Positions 32,240 through 45,190 of a stretch of DNA of 64,000 nt are shown here, one piece after another; position 1 is the first letter of the stretch, and each line of letters starts with the position of its first letter. Origin of the DNA: Zoroaster sp. YZ-2022 (lineage: Eukaryota > Echinodermata > Asteroidea > Forcipulatida > Zoroasteridae); contig CM055822.1 of NCBI GenBank assembly GCA_029582265.1, forward strand, positions 45,795,916 to 45,859,915, written 5' to 3'. Position numbers and translations under genes: made by a program. Under the pieces are notes generated by a model. It was not told the origin of the DNA. It did not search any database and saw only the letters and a list, made by a program, of their open reading frames with translations.

Positions 32240-32835
32240 GGATTTAGAGGTGCTCCTTTTTGCCTTGAGGTTATTGGGGAGCAGGGACATGGATACAGGA
32301 TGGTGGGAAACCAGGGACTGGATATGATGCCGTTTTCCTACTTTAGAGGTGCTCCTTTTGCCTTGAGGTTATTGGGGAGCAGGGACATGGATACAGGATG
32401 TTGGGAAACCAGGGACTGGATATGACGCCGTTTTCCCACTTTAGAGGTGCTCCTTTTGCCTTGAGGTTATTGGGGAGCAGGGACATGGATACAGGATGTT
32501 GGGAAACCAGGGACTGGATATGACGCCGTTTTCCCACTTTAGAGGTGCTCCTTTTGCCTTGAGGTTATTGGGGAGCAGGGACATGGATACAGGATGTTGG
32601 GAAACCAGGGACTGGATATGACGCCGTTTTCCCACTTTAGAGGTGCTCCTTTTGCCTTGAGGTTATTGGGTAGCAGGGACATGGATACAGGATGTTGGGA
32701 AACCAGGGACTGGATATGACGCCGTTTTCCCACTTTAGAGGTGCTCCTTTGCCTTGAGGTTATTGGGGAGCAGGGACATTGATACAGGATGTTGGGAAAC
32801 CAGGGACTGGATATGATGCCGTTTTCCCACTTGAT
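32240..32835 (-). repeat. 98-bp tandem array, about 6 units
   Basis: TTTAGAGGTGCTCC recurs every 98 bp (near 32342, 32440, 32538, 32636, 32734), with a diverged copy at the left edge. The array is in the possible RNF31 3' UTR. Repeated minus-strand frames are by-products. Confidence 0.88.
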
Positions 32836-33049
32836 CCCGCAATGCGGGATCAGACCCTGCATTGCAGGATCAAAGGGTGATCAGGATCAAGTGGGAACGC
32901 AAAGCAGGATCATGAATCCCGCAATTAACTTTCTATAACCTTTCGTACCTGTCTCTTGTCTCTTGTCTCATTATTTTGATTAGAGCAATTAGAGACTGAC
33001 CTTGTCCGTTGGGAGCAATTACAGACTGACCTTGTATGTGGGAAGCAAT

Positions 33050-33130
33050 TAGAGACTGTCTTTGTCTGTGGGGAGCATTTGGGGAGGGGAGGGGAGGGTA
33101 GGGGAGGGAAGGAAGGGAGGTAGGTTGTCC
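33050..33130. repeat. GGGGAGG simple repeat and AGAGACTG tandem copies
   Basis: Upstream (32985-33060) three copies of GCAATTAGAGACTGACCTTGT-like units of about 38 bp precede a purine-rich GGGGAGGGGAGG run. Confidence 0.6.
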
Positions 33131-33246
33131 CCTTTGCTATTAATTGGAAGACCCTAGACTCCATACTCCATAGGTTCTACTGAGGGAAACTAGTCCTTAG
33201 TAATTGGCAGTCCATATATTCTGTGAAATAACTTAATGAGATGAAA

Positions 33247-33252
33247 AATAAA
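33247..33252 (+). promoter_or_regulatory. Candidate polyadenylation signal for RNF31
   Basis: AATAAA is the first canonical hexamer I saw after the RNF31 stop, 1.44 kb downstream. If used, the 3' UTR would include the 98-bp minisatellite. Earlier non-canonical signals are possible; support is weak. Confidence 0.25.
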
Positions 33253-33944
33253 CTAAGCCACTCAAAGTAACCGATGCAGGTACTTCCATTCATTACATTT
33301 TATAATCTGTACCTTCACATAAGGTTAATTCCAGTTTGGTTTGGTCAATGCTTTGGCACCCAATTTGACTACATTATGAAAAAGCACTTATTATTTACAC
33401 AGGCTGCCCTCCTTTTGTCTTTAAAATTCTGCAGCTTTCTCATCTTATTATTAAGTTTGAACTTTGTATATTCAGTTTGAGGTTTGTATACAGTAAATGT
33501 AATAATTTTGTTTCATTTGCATCAATATTATAAATAGAAACATATTAACATTGTTTATTTCTATTAGGCTCATATCTCTTGTACATGATTAAATTACAGT
33601 GATTACATTACAAACTAAATTGCATAGGCCTATATTATAAATTGTATACATTACTGTAATTCTTGTTCCATTGCTAAAATGCCATGTAAAGAGAATTTGA
33701 GCTAAACGTTACGAGTGAATTAGGGAATTGTGTACAGTTTTAAAGACTTAAATCCTTAAAGGTAAGGTAGAAGATTTTTATTAAAAAAGAAAACAAATGA
33801 TTGTTGAATTTTAGTATAACATAATTTTGTGAAAAGTGAAATTTTAAGAAAAATGAAATTATTTCCTGTTGAAATTTAGAAAAGGTATTTTCTTTCCTTA
33901 ATTCCACATTATAGTGGATACAAGAATTCTCATGACACAATGTA

Positions 33945-34375
33945 TTGAATGTATATCTTGATTCAAAGAAAGTAAGCGTACTCATAGAAGCAGTTTGGCC
34001 AACATTACCAATGTTGTACCTTCCCTTCAATGTATATCTTGATTCACAGAGAGTAAGCATACTCATAGAAGCAGTTTGGCCAACATTACCAATGCTGTAC
34101 CTTCCCTTCAATGTATATCTTGATTCACAGAGAGTAAGCATACTCATAGAAGCAGTTTTGCCAACATTACCAATGCTGTACCTTCCCTTCAATGTATATC
34201 TTGATTCAAAGAGAGTAAGCATACTCATAGAAGCAGTTTTGCCAACATTACCAATGCTGTACCTTCCCTTCAATGTATATCTTGATTCAAAGAGAGTAAG
34301 CAGACTCATAGAAGCAGTTTTGCCAACATTACCAATGTTGTACCTTCCCTTCAATGTATATCTTGATTCAAAGGG
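33945..34375 (-). repeat. Second 81-bp array, 5 units, inverted
   Basis: These are the same 81-bp units as 15145-17846 but on the opposite strand (TCAATGTATATCTTGATTCA). About 5.3 units with slightly different variants (CACAGAGAGTAAGC). Frames of 152-204 aa are by-products. Confidence 0.9.
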
Positions 34376-34679
34376 GGGAAAGCATATTGGTACAAGTAAG
34401 TAACTACTAGATTATCAGAACTAACGAATTACTATCATCATAATAAAATTACGTGGTGTAAAATATCAATCATCTGAAAAATATTTGCATCTGATCTGCT
34501 TTTATCTCAGAGATAAAAAGCAATTGCTTTGTGGAATTTACAAAGAAATTCCCCTAGCAAGGTTTTGAGAAACATAAAAAGATGTAACAGTTTTTCACCA
34601 TTTTCATCAAATGTGAGCCACCTATTGTGATGACAGTTTCACATTTTGATTTTATGATACATTTCTTGAAAAACAGAGG

Positions 34680-35078
34680 CAGGCCTGTGATTTCTCAGGA
34701 TTTTTCCTGATTTCAGGATTTTGAACTTTGCCTCAGAATTTTCCTGAAAGAAGAGAAGTAGCCACCAAGGAAAAAAAAAGAAGTAGCTCGTATTGTGTCC
34801 AAACCTCTAGTTTCTTGATTGTGGGGATGTGGAGAGTCTGTAAATCCTCCAAAATTAAACATCCAGGAGGTTCTGGGGGCTTTGTCCTCTAGACCAAAGG
34901 GAGACCCAGGCCTGCTACCCACAGGAGGTTCAGGGGGCTTTGTCCTCTAGACCAAAGGTAGACCCAGGCCTGCTACCCACAGGAGGTCCAGGGGGCTTTG
35001 TCCTCTAGACCAAAGGTAGACCCATGCCTGCTATCCATTTTTTCAGGATCTTTTTACTTTTGTCAAATCACACCCCTG
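34680..35078. mobile_element. hAT-like MITE (CAGGCCTGTGATTT) with 58-bp internal tandem
   Basis: The ends are CAGGCCTGTGATTTC and CAAATCACACCCCTG, flanked by CAGAGG on each side. Three 58-bp units (AGGAGGTTCWGGGGGCTTTG) at 34864, 34922 and 34980. Confidence 0.68.
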
Positions 35079-35235
35079 CAGAGGTTTTAAATGAATGTTT
35101 GTTTCCAAATACCAATGTGTATTTTCCCTTTCAATATAATATACAATTCAGGGTCACATCCAGGATTTTTGAAGGGGAGGGGAAGGGTGTGTACGGACCC
35201 CCCCCGCCCCCGCCTCCGCCTCCGCCTCCTGGAAC

Positions 35236-35448
35236 TTAAAGGGACACTATCGTCAGAGCAGACTATCAACAGGGCATGGAATCGGTGTTCAAGTTGAAGA
35301 TGAACACAGTGACTGAAAATTACTGGCCCATTTATGCAGCAGTAATATGACATTATCATGTGGGGTACTATTTTCAGTCACTGTCTTAATCTAAAACTAG
35401 CACTCCGATTCCATGCCCTGTTGGTCATGACGATATTGCCCCCTTTAA
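35236..35448. mobile_element. Palindromic MITE copy 3
   Basis: TTAA flanks; ends AGGGACACTATCGTCA and TGACGATATTGCCCCCT. A CCCCCCGCCCCC/CCGCCT run precedes it at 35200-35228. Confidence 0.78.
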
Positions 35449-35523
35449 CGCCTCTATGAAATTAGACCCATGATTGAATGAATTTATGGCCGTGTTGATG
35501 AAAAACAAAATGCCAACGTGCTG

Positions 35524-35759
35524 TCAAGGGGCAATATCGTCACGATTAGAGCAGACTTTCAACAGGGCATTGAATCAGTGTCCTAGTTTAAGATGAACAC
35601 AATGACTGAAAATAATACCCCAAGAGCGTGCGCTGGCCTAGCTATAAACATGGCACGATAAGATCATATTACCTTGGCTGCTTGAATAAATAATGAGCCA
35701 TTGGCTGCATAATAATGAAATTCCATGCCCTTGCAAAAGTGACGATATCGTCCCTTTAA
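35524..35759. mobile_element. Palindromic MITE copy 4
   Basis: The left end AAGGGGCAATATCGTCACGA and right end GTGACGATATCGTCCCTTTAA match the family; the left TTAA is degenerate. Confidence 0.72.
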
Positions 35760-35844
35760 GGCATTGGTTCATACTGTTCCTGGATGTGTACATAAGTTTA
35801 ATACAGGAATACTTCTCAGCCACAGAGTTGAGGTTTAATATTCA

Positions 35845-36068
35845 TAACAGCAAAAGAAACGTCACCCCCTAAATTATGATAAGTCTGAGAACATGTTTAG
35901 CTTATGTGTCCTCAGACGTCATGCATGACGACTTTTGAGGTCAACCAAATTTGCCACATTGTGTTCGTGTTACACTCCATACTCATAATATTCTTCATTA
36001 AATAAATTATATTAATTATAAAATGAAAATAATAAATATTTTTAGGGGTGACGTTTCTTTTGCTGTTA
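35845..36068. mobile_element. TA-flanked MITE (ACAGCAAAAGAAACG)
   Basis: TA at both borders, inverted ends ACAGCAAAAGAAACGTCACC and its complement (about 26 bp). The interior is AT-rich. TA duplication suggests Tc1/mariner relatives. Confidence 0.75.
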
Positions 36069-36232
36069 TGTATATAATTTTATTCAAATAAACATTGACA
36101 TGCATGCATGTACTATCCTCTAACTAACTGACCAGTGTAGTGGTGAATTCCTGAAGTAAGTGAATTTTTTTTTCTCCACTTTTAAAATAATCATCTGTAT
36201 TCACAAAGTATTTCTCATTTTTCTTCTTTCTG

Positions 36233-36548
36233 GAGTGCCATGGTAGAGCGGTTTAGTGCATCGGATTTATGTTCTGATGGCTGAGTCGTCAGAATGTGGG
36301 TTCGAATCCCAGCCGCGACCAGGGTGCTTGTGTCCTTGAGCAAGACACTTTACCATAATTGCTTCTCTCCACCCAGGGGTAAATGGGTACCTGTGAGGGC
36401 AGAGTTGGTTGTTGTGTTTGATTAGCCCTATATGCGCCGAAATGGCAGCAATTGAACTGTATACTCTCCAGGAAGCTGAGATGGTTTCAGGAATGATTTA
36501 TGCGCCTGATGAGCAGGGGTAATAATGTAATTATTATTATTATTATTA
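36233..36548 (+). mobile_element. tRNA-derived SINE, second head type, full length
   Basis: Head GTGCCATGGTAGAGCGGTTT with CTGAGTCGTCAG variable arm, B box GGTTCGAATC, the common body and an (ATT)n tail. Confidence 0.85.
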
Positions 36549-36602
36549 AACTTCAAATGGGTTTAAAGGCAGTATACATTATTGGTAAAATATTTATATA
36601 TA

Positions 36603-36864
36603 CTACTCAAAACAATTTAGGGAACACCGGAATAATCTCAGTTAAAGCAAGATCATTTATTTCAGATAAACACAATGTTTCACAGAATTGATGAGAAACA
36701 ACTGCACAATGAAACGGATGATAAAGGATGCATGTAGTGATTACACATTTCATGACATGACTACTGAAAGAGAGAGGGGGTTGCAAATGAAAATCCCGGT
36801 TCATGGAACATTTCAAACCTATTTGATGTTAAAAATCTGGTGTTCCCTAAATTGTTTTGAGTAG
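36603..36864. mobile_element. Tc1/mariner MITE (CTACTCAAAACAATTTAGGG)
   Basis: Perfect 26-bp inverted ends beginning CTACTCAAAACAATTTAGGG, flanked by TATATA on both sides. These ends are typical of a widespread Tc1/mariner family. No transposase remains (262 bp). Confidence 0.85.
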
Positions 36865-36988
36865 TATATATACATTCATACGTTGTGATAATCAATCTGT
36901 GAAAGTTTCAGCTCATTAATTTCCATTGTATCGTTAACGAGAAAATAGTGAAAATGCAATTAGAAAATGTTACTTTACTCATTTGACT

Positions 36989-37210
36989 TTAAGGGACAAT
37001 ATCGTCACATGATCAACAGGGCATGTCATCGGAGTGCTAGTATTAGATTAAATCAATGACTGAAAAAATACCCCACATGATAAGGTTATATTACCGTTGC
37101 TGCTGCATAAATGAGCAAGCAATTTTCATTTGCTGTTCATCTTAAACTGGGGCACCGATTCCATGCCCTTTTGAAAGTCTGCTCTGATCGTGACGACACT
37201 GCCCCTTTAA
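36989..37210. mobile_element. Palindromic MITE copy 5
   Basis: TTAA flanks; ends GGGACAATATCGTCAC and GTGACGACACTGCCCC. Confidence 0.78.
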
Positions 37211-37444
37211 GTGATAGCACCTCGATCAAGGGATGTTTGATACCATCATCAACGTAATACAAAGTAAGCCTACGTTTTATCCAAAAAACTAAAAACTTGT
37301 TAACAATTGTTGTGTAGTGGCTATACTTTGATTTGTATATGCACATGGGGATTGTATAATTCAGTATTGTAATATACATTAACTGGTTAACTGTCAACTA
37401 GTCTTTGACATTAAATAACTTGACTTTTATGTACACTATAGTAT

Positions 37445-37885
37445 TATAGCAGAATGTGTGTTGTCACCCATGGGTTTCCCGATCGGGGTCTATATTGGTA
37501 TCCTCATTGGGAGAATAGGATTTCAATCGGGATAAAAGTATATCCCGATTGAGGTAGTATAGAAGGTGTTGTCACCCATGGGTTTCCCGATCGGGGTCTA
37601 TTGGTATCCTCATTGGGAGAATAGGGTTTCAATCGAGATCAAAGTATATCCTGATTGAGGTAGTACAGAAGGTGTTGTCACCCATGGGTTTCCCGATCGG
37701 GGTCTATTGGTATCCTCATTGGGAGAATAGGGTTTCAATCGAGATCAAAGTATATCCTGATTGAGGTAGTACAGAAGGTGTTGTCACCCATGGGTTTCCC
37801 GATCGGGGTCTATTGTATGCTCATTGGGAGAATAGGGTTTCAATCGAGATCAAAGTATATCCCAATAGAGATAATATAGTAGCGC
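37445..37885. repeat. 106-108-bp tandem array, 4 units
   Basis: TTGTCACCCATGGG recurs at 37461, 37569, 37675 and 37781. Confidence 0.88.
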
Positions 37886-37889
37886 TATT

Positions 37890-40230
37890 ATATCTTGGTA
37901 ACAGTACTATAGAATGTAAGCTGGAGCATTGTGCTTTCTAAATCATTTTGCAACGTTACTGGAATGAAATAAATTCAGTAATTGCATCTAATTACAAATT
38001 ATGTCTGTATACTGTAGCCTTTGAATATTTTGTTTGACTCCAAACTGTTATATAAACATAAGAAACACCTGTTTGATTATTTTTGATAGGCCCTATAGAT
38101 ATTATTTATTTATTCATTTACCCAGAGCAGTTAGATCCAGACAATAAAATACTGGTTCTCATTTGAAGTCCTGCCATAATTATACACTTTAAATAAAACA
38201 CATACATTACGTGTAAACCTAAGGCCATGAAAAGAGGTCTTTGGTCTCTGGTCTCTGAGCGCGTCGGCTGGATCGATTAGAATTCTGCTGTGCTGTGTAC
38301 ATGTTTTAAACGTCTTTTTCACATAGAGGGAATGAACGTTTTACCGATTTGTACGGCCTCTCTAAGCTACCATACTTTGTGAATGGGAAATTTGGTCTGG
38401 TCCCAATAACCGCGTGTACATGTTTCACTGGTTGGCAATATAAAAAAAAATACAAAAAATACAAAAAAAACCTCGCGTCACTGCACCGATTTTGAAGCCG
38501 ACCTATGACCAGAAACCGGAGACTTTTTTGGCATAATCTTACCACTGCAGTACGTATGCCTATGAGAAATCAATTACTTACAAATACGAAGACTGATGTA
38601 TACATACTTTGTCTTCATACGCAGAACTAAAACTATCACTGTAACCAAAGAAAATGTCACCATGTACCATTCTTCCAGCGACTCGAACTTAACAAGGGTC
38701 ACACATACTATAGCTGAAAAATAGCATTATTTACAGATGCCCAAGACAGTTTAGATAATATGATTGGAGAAAACGTAATCACGTGGGGTGTATTAACGGA
38801 TGGTATTAGACTGGCTTATCAAAATCAGAACAGCGCGTATGCGCAAGCTGTTCGCCAGCTGTTTTGTGGACGCGTAACGCGGATTTCAACCAATTAGAGT
38901 GACAAAGATTGGCATCACGCACCTGCTTATCTGCTCGGTTCTTATCACCCGTGACCACGCCCAAAACTGGTCATTAACCTGCGGTAAAGACCGCACGACA
39001 AACTGTTATTCCCTCAGTAAAAAAAAATTCTGCGGTCAACCGTAAGACACTTGGCCTAGCTTTTCTTTTCAATTTATTTTGTACTTCAATAAAGACACAG
39101 AATGCAATGCATATTTTCGTATGTTAGCAGATTACCAGTATTACCAGAACTAATCCGTGGCCGGCTTTTCTTGAAAAATTAAAACCCGTCACAATAAACG
39201 TCAAACGGTTAATGAAATGTAGAAAAGTATCAGTTACTGCCATATGGGATATACTTATGGATTGACTTCCTAGCAAATCCTTCCCCGGGATTAAAGTATG
39301 ATGAAGGATATACCGCAGACCTTTAAAATGATTATTGGAATTACTGGGTGTAGATCAAGCTCTACAAATTCAAGTTTTTCACCCGCTACCCCTCCCCCAG
39401 AATAATAACAAAATAAATTGAAAACAAAAATTGTCCCACAGTGAAATATTTTACCCTTAAAAAATGGGGGTAGTTCTGTGACCTCAATCATAATATTTTA
39501 CGGGCAAACATTTTCAGGGGCTACTTTTTTCAGATATACTGTCCGCCTCCCTTCCCTACACACGTCTTGTGTTCGCGCCTGTACAACAACAGTATATAGA
39601 CTATTATGTATATTAGAGCAATTAATGAACGGAGTCGTCTCAATCAAAACGTTGATATCCACGATTGACCGGTCAAAACAAACAAAAAAATTCTAAGGAA
39701 AAAGGGTTAATATAATTCCAAAAACCAAATATGTTAATGGACCATCGTCCAAGGCACTGCGTTAACACTATTCGGCCATTTCAGACCAGCCGGCCGGGCC
39801 ATACACATTTTTTTAGTTTTCGTGTTTTTCATGTTTTAGGCTTAAAGACATCCGTCGCAGTGTTTTTCTCTTTAAAAACAGATGTCATGCCCATTTTCTT
39901 AAAAACTCCTGAATCGTCGCATGTGTCCTTATTTGCCCTGGGAAATAAGACTGAGACACGTTCTCCATGTAGCCAGCTGTAATCACTGATAATCATTCGG
40001 CCGATCCTGCCTTTGTAAGGAGATCTCTTAGGGCAAGATTATTCCGTCGGTCAAATTTTACACCCCCCCCCCCCACAAAAAAAAAAACCAACCAAAAAAA
40101 CCTCACTTTTAAATTATTTTGTTTTGATTCAGTATCACATCTCCCGCTCACCTCGGAAATGTGATACTGAAAAAAAAACACCTAAATAATTTAAAAGTGA
40201 ATAAAGACATCGGAAGACATCTTCGAGACG
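37890..40230. other. Intergenic region with repeat fragments only
   Basis: It holds a CTCCGGTTTCTGGTC MITE copy (38218-38537), a copy of the 7800-8110 repeat (38745-39010), and an inverted pair CACTTTTAAATTATTTT / its complement (about 40104-40200). Otherwise I see no element or coding region. Confidence 0.5.
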
Positions 40231-40233
40231 AAA

Positions 40234-41139
40234 GTTAGGGTTAGGGTTAGGGTTAGGTTTAATGTTAGGGTTAGAGTTAGGGTTATGGTTAGGGTTAGTG
40301 TTACGGTAGGGTTAGGGTTATGGTACGGTTAGGGTTAGGCTTAGGGTTATGATTAACATTAAACTAATCGAAACTCATTGCTAATTGGCATTTTCAAGGC
40401 AGTATACAGAGAGGGTTAGGGTTATGATTAGGGTTAGGGTTAGGTTAGGGTTAGGATTAGGATTAGGGTTAGGGTTAGGGTTAGGGTTAGCATTAGACTA
40501 ATCGAAAGTCATAGCTAATTGGCTTTCATAAATTGCCAACATTTTCAAGGTAGTATACAGAGAGGGTTTAGTGTTAGGGTTACGGTTAGAGTTAGGGTTA
40601 GGGTTAGGGTTTTAGGGTTAGGGTTTTAGGGTAAGGGTTACGGTTAGGGTTAGGGTAGGATTAGGGGTAGGGTTAGGGTTAGGGTAGGATTAGGGTTAGG
40701 GTAGGGTGAGGGTTAGGGTTAGGGTTAGGATTAGAATTAGGGTCAGGGTTAGGGTTAGGGTCAGGGTTAGGGTTAGGATTAGGGTTAGGGTTGCGGTAAT
40801 GGTTAGGGTTAGGGTTAGGGTTAGGGTTAGGGTAGGGTTAGTGTTAGGGTAAGGATTAGGGTTAGGGCTAGGGTTAGGGTTAAGGTTAGGGTTAGAGTTG
40901 GGGTTAGGCTAATTGGCATTTTCAAGGCAGTATACAGAGAGGGTTAGGGTTACGATTAGGGTTAGGGTTAGGGTTAGATAGGGTTAGGATTAGGATTAGG
41001 GTTAGGGTTAGCATTAGACTAATCGAAAGTCATATCTAATTGGCTTTCATAAATTGCCAACATTTTCAAGGTAGTATACAGAGAGGGTTTAGTGTTAGGG
41101 TTACGGTTAGAGTTAGGGTTAGGGTTAGGGTTAGAGTTG

Positions 41140-41175
<36 letters not shown>

Positions 41176-44100
41176 TTAGGGTTAGGGTTTTAGGGTAAGG
41201 GTTAGGGTTAGGGTTAGGGTAGGATTAGGGGTAGGGTTAGGGTAGGATTAGGGTTAGGGTAGGGTAGGGTTAGGGTTAGGATTAGAATTAGGGTCAGGGT
41301 AAGGGTTAGGATTGGGGTTAGGGTTGCGGTAATGGTAGGGTTAGAGTTAGGGCAATGGTTAGGGTTAGGGTAGGGTAATTAGGGTTAGGGTTAGGGTAGG
41401 ATTAGGGTTAGGGTTAGGGTAGGATTAGGGTTAGTGTTAGGGTTAGGGTAGGGTTAGTGTTAGGGTAAGGGTTAGGGTTAGGGTTAAGGTTAGGGTTAGG
41501 GTTTTAGGGTTAGGGTTTTAGGGTTAGGGTTACGGTTAGGGTTAGGGTAGGATTAGGGGTAGGGTTAGGGTTAGGGTAGGATTAGGGTTAGGGTAGGGTG
41601 AGGGTTAGGGTTAGGATTAGAATTACGGTCAGGTTATGGTTAGGGTTAGGGTCAGGTTTAATGTTAGGGTTAGGGTCAGTGTTAGGGTTAGGATTAGGGT
41701 TAGGGTTGCGGTAATGGTAGGGTTAGAGTTAGGGTAATGGTTAGGGTTAGGGTAGGATTAGGGTTAGGTTAGGGTTAGGGTAGGATTAGGGTTAGGGTAG
41801 GATTAGGGTTAGCGTTAGGAGGTTGGCCAGTTGTTAGGGTTGGGGTTAGGGTTGGGGTTGGTTGCCATCCAACGCCTAACCTAACCCCAACCTAACCGCA
41901 ACCATAACCCTAACCCTAACCGCTAACCCTAACCCTAAAACCCTAACACCCTAACTCTAACTGCTAACCCTAACCCTAAAACCCTAACCCTAACCCTAAC
42001 CGCTAACCCTAACCCTAAAACCCTAACCCTAACCCTAAACGCTATACCCTAACCCTAACTGCTAACCCTAACCCTAAAACCCTAACCCTAACCCAAACCG
42101 CTAACCCTAACCCTAAAACCCTAACCCTAAAACCCTAACGCTAACCGCTAACCCTAACCCTAACCGCTAACCCTAACCGCTAACCCTAACCGCTAACCCT
42201 AAAACCCTAACCCTAACCACTAACCCTAACCGCTAACCGCTATCCCTAACCGCTAACCCTAAAACCCTAACCCTAAAACCCTAACCCTAACCCTAACCGC
42301 TAACCCTAAAACCCTAACCCTAACCGTAACCTAACCCTAAAACCCTCACCCCTAACCCTAAAACCCTAACCCTAATCCCTAACCCTAACCCTAACCGCTA
42401 ACCCTAACCCTTAACCGCTAACTCTAACTCTAACCCTAACCGCTAACCCTAACCCTAAAACCCTAACCCTAACCCTAACCTAACCCCTGACCGCTAACCA
42501 CTAACCCTAACCCCTAACTGCTAACCCTAACACCCTAACCCTAAAACCCTAACCGCTAACCCTAACCGCAACCCTAACCCTAACTGCTAACCCTAACCAC
42601 TAACCCCAGCCGCTAACCCTAACCCTAAGCGCTAATCCTAACCGCTAACCCCTAACTGCTAACCCTAACCGCTAACTCTAACCGCTAACCCCTAGCCTTA
42701 ACCTCTGACCGCTAACCCTATTCGCTAACCCTAACTGCTAACCCTAACCGCTAACCCTAACCGCTATAACCGCTAACCTTAACCGCTAATCGCTAACCGC
42801 TAACCCTAACCGCTAACCCTTACCCTAACCCTAATCCTAATTCTAACCCTAATCCTACCCTAACCCTAACACTAACCCTAATCCTAATGCGAAAATTGGC
42901 CTTCATAAATTGCCAACATTTTCAAGGTAGTATACAGAGAGGGTTAGGGTTAGGGTTAGGGTTAGGGTTAGGGTTAGGTTTAGGATTAGGGTCAGGGTCA
43001 GGGTAGGGTTAGGGTTAGGGTTATGGTTAGAATTAGACTAATCGAAACTCATTGCTAATTGGCGTTCATATATTGCCATCATTTTCAAGGTAGTATACAG
43101 AGAATATAATAGTGGGGGTATAACCAGTACTTAGTTTTTATACCCTAAAACCCTAACCCTAACCTAACCCTAACACTAACCATTACCGCTAACCCTAACC
43201 GCTAACCCTAACCGCTAACCCTAACCGCTAACCCTAACCGCTAACCGCTAACCCTAACCGCTAACCCTAACCCTAACCGCTAACCATAAAACCCTAACCC
43301 TAAAACCCTAACCCTAATACGCTAACCCTAACCCTAACCCTAACCCTAAACCTAACCTTAACCCTAACCCTAACCGCTAACCCCTAACCCAAACCCTTAG
43401 CCTAACCTAACCCTAACCCTAATCCTACCCTAACCATAACCCTAACCCTATTCTAACCCTAACCCTAAACCCTAATCCTAAACCCCTAATCCTAAAACCC
43501 TAACCCTGGCCTGGCCCGACCCTAACCCGAAACCCTGGCCCTAAAACCCTGGCCCTAAAACCCTGAACCGGCTAACCCTGGCCTAACCGCTAACCGCTAA
43601 CCCTAACCACTAACCCTAACCCTAAAACCCTAACCCTAACCCTCACACTAACCGCTAACCCTAACCCTAAAACCCTAACCCTAACTGCAACCATAACCCT
43701 AACCCTAACCCTAACCGCTAACCCTAACCCTAAAACCCTAACACCCTAACCCTAACTGCTAACCCTAACCCCAACCCTAAAACCCTAACCCTAACCCTAA
43801 CCGCTAACCCTAACCCTAAAACCCTAACCCTAACCGCTAACCCTAACCCTAACTGCTAACCCTAACACCCTAACCCTAACCCTAACCGCTAACCCTAACC
43901 CTAAAACCCTAACCCCTAACCCTAACCGCTAACCCTAACCGCTAACCCTAACCCTAACTGCTAACCCTAACCCTAACCCTAACCCTAACCCTAACCCTAA
44001 GCGCTAATCCTAACCGCTAACCCCTAACTGCTAACCCTAACCGCTAACTCTAACCGTTAACCGCTAACCTTAACCGCTAATCGCTAACCGCTAACCCTAA

Positions 44101-44490
44101 CCGCTAACCCTAACCACTAACCGCTAACCGCTAACCATAACCGCTAATCGCTAACCCTAACCCTAACCCTAACCGCTAACCCTTACCCTAACCCTAATCC
44201 TAATTCTAACCCTAATCCTACCCTAACCCTAACACTAATCCTAATGCGAAAATTGGCCTTCATAAATTGCCAACATTTTCAAGGTAGTATACAGAGAGGG
44301 TTAGGGTTAGGGTTAGGGTTAGGGTTAGGTTTAGGATTAGGGTCAGGGTCAGGGTAGGGTTAGGGTTAGGGTTATGGTTAGAATTAGACTAATCGAAACT
44401 CATTGCTAATTGGCGTTCATATATTGCCATCATTTTCAAGGTAGTATACAGAGAATATAATAGTGGGGGGTATAACCAATACTTAGTTTT
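40234..44490. repeat. Degenerate telomere-like repeat block with strand switch
   Basis: 40234-41861 is (TTAGGG)n-like with many variants. At about 41862-41872 it switches to (CCCTAA)n-like sequence to about 42888, rich in CCCTAACCG variants. Non-telomeric spacers (GACTAATCGAAA, AACATTTTCAAGG, AGTATACAGAGAG) recur near 40350, 40490, 40910, 41020, 42890, 43040, 44250 and 44395. About 1.35 kb (ending at the AATGCGAAAATTGGCC spacer) is repeated, once near 42880 and once near 44236. No gene. Confidence 0.9.
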
Positions 44491-44594
44491 TATACAAGCA
44501 GTTCAGAATACGAATATCGAAAGCTTTTTGGGGAAACAATTTAGACTGGTACTAATATGGGTTTGGGAGGGGTTCTTGAAAAGTAGTAAAAATT

Positions 44595-44850
44595 TAACTA
44601 TAATTGCTTCTCTTCACCCAGGAGTATAAATGAAGACCTTTCAGGGCAGAAATGGTAATTGTGTTTGATTAAGCTCGTTGCGCTACACATTTGACAGCAT
44701 GGGCTACATACTCCCCAGGGAGTTAAGATGGATCTAGGAATGATATAACTGGCCTGATGACAGGGGGTAATAATGTTCATGCGTCATGAGCATCAAACTT
44801 GGCGGATACCGGCGCAATATAAATGTCTATTATTATTATTAATATTATTT
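44595..44850 (+). mobile_element. SINE, 5'-truncated
   Basis: It starts in the body (ATAATTGCTTCTCTTCACCC), includes ACTCCCCAGGGAGTTAAGAT, and ends in an ATTATTATT tail. Same subfamily as 9182-9375. Confidence 0.75.
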
Positions 44851-45190
44851 GTATTCAATCTAATGTGGAAAGATCTGAATTTATATTCACGTGAATATTT
44901 TCTCAGGTTGTTTTGGTTCCGTTACCATCACAAAACCATTAGGTCTACTTGTGCATGGGACTCATGTATTTAAACCAATTCTAGTTTTGGTGCCTTTATT
45001 CTATTTTTGTATTTTATTTTATTACATTTTACACTGGCAATCAGATTACATCAATTAAATATAAAACCAAACCCTAAAAAACGAAAAATACACAAAAATT
45101 CATGTTAAACAAAGCCGGTGAGTGGTAAGATAGAACAGGTGACCAGCACCTCTACAAGGCCATCCTACCACAAGAAACCCACTAAACATT

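Noticed and set aside
32343..32862. Repeated 64-107 aa minus-strand frames
   Set aside because: They repeat with the 98-bp array and have no family likeness.
40234..44490. True chromosome end
   Set aside because: Non-telomeric sequence lies on both sides, the repeats are degenerate, and the strand switches inside.
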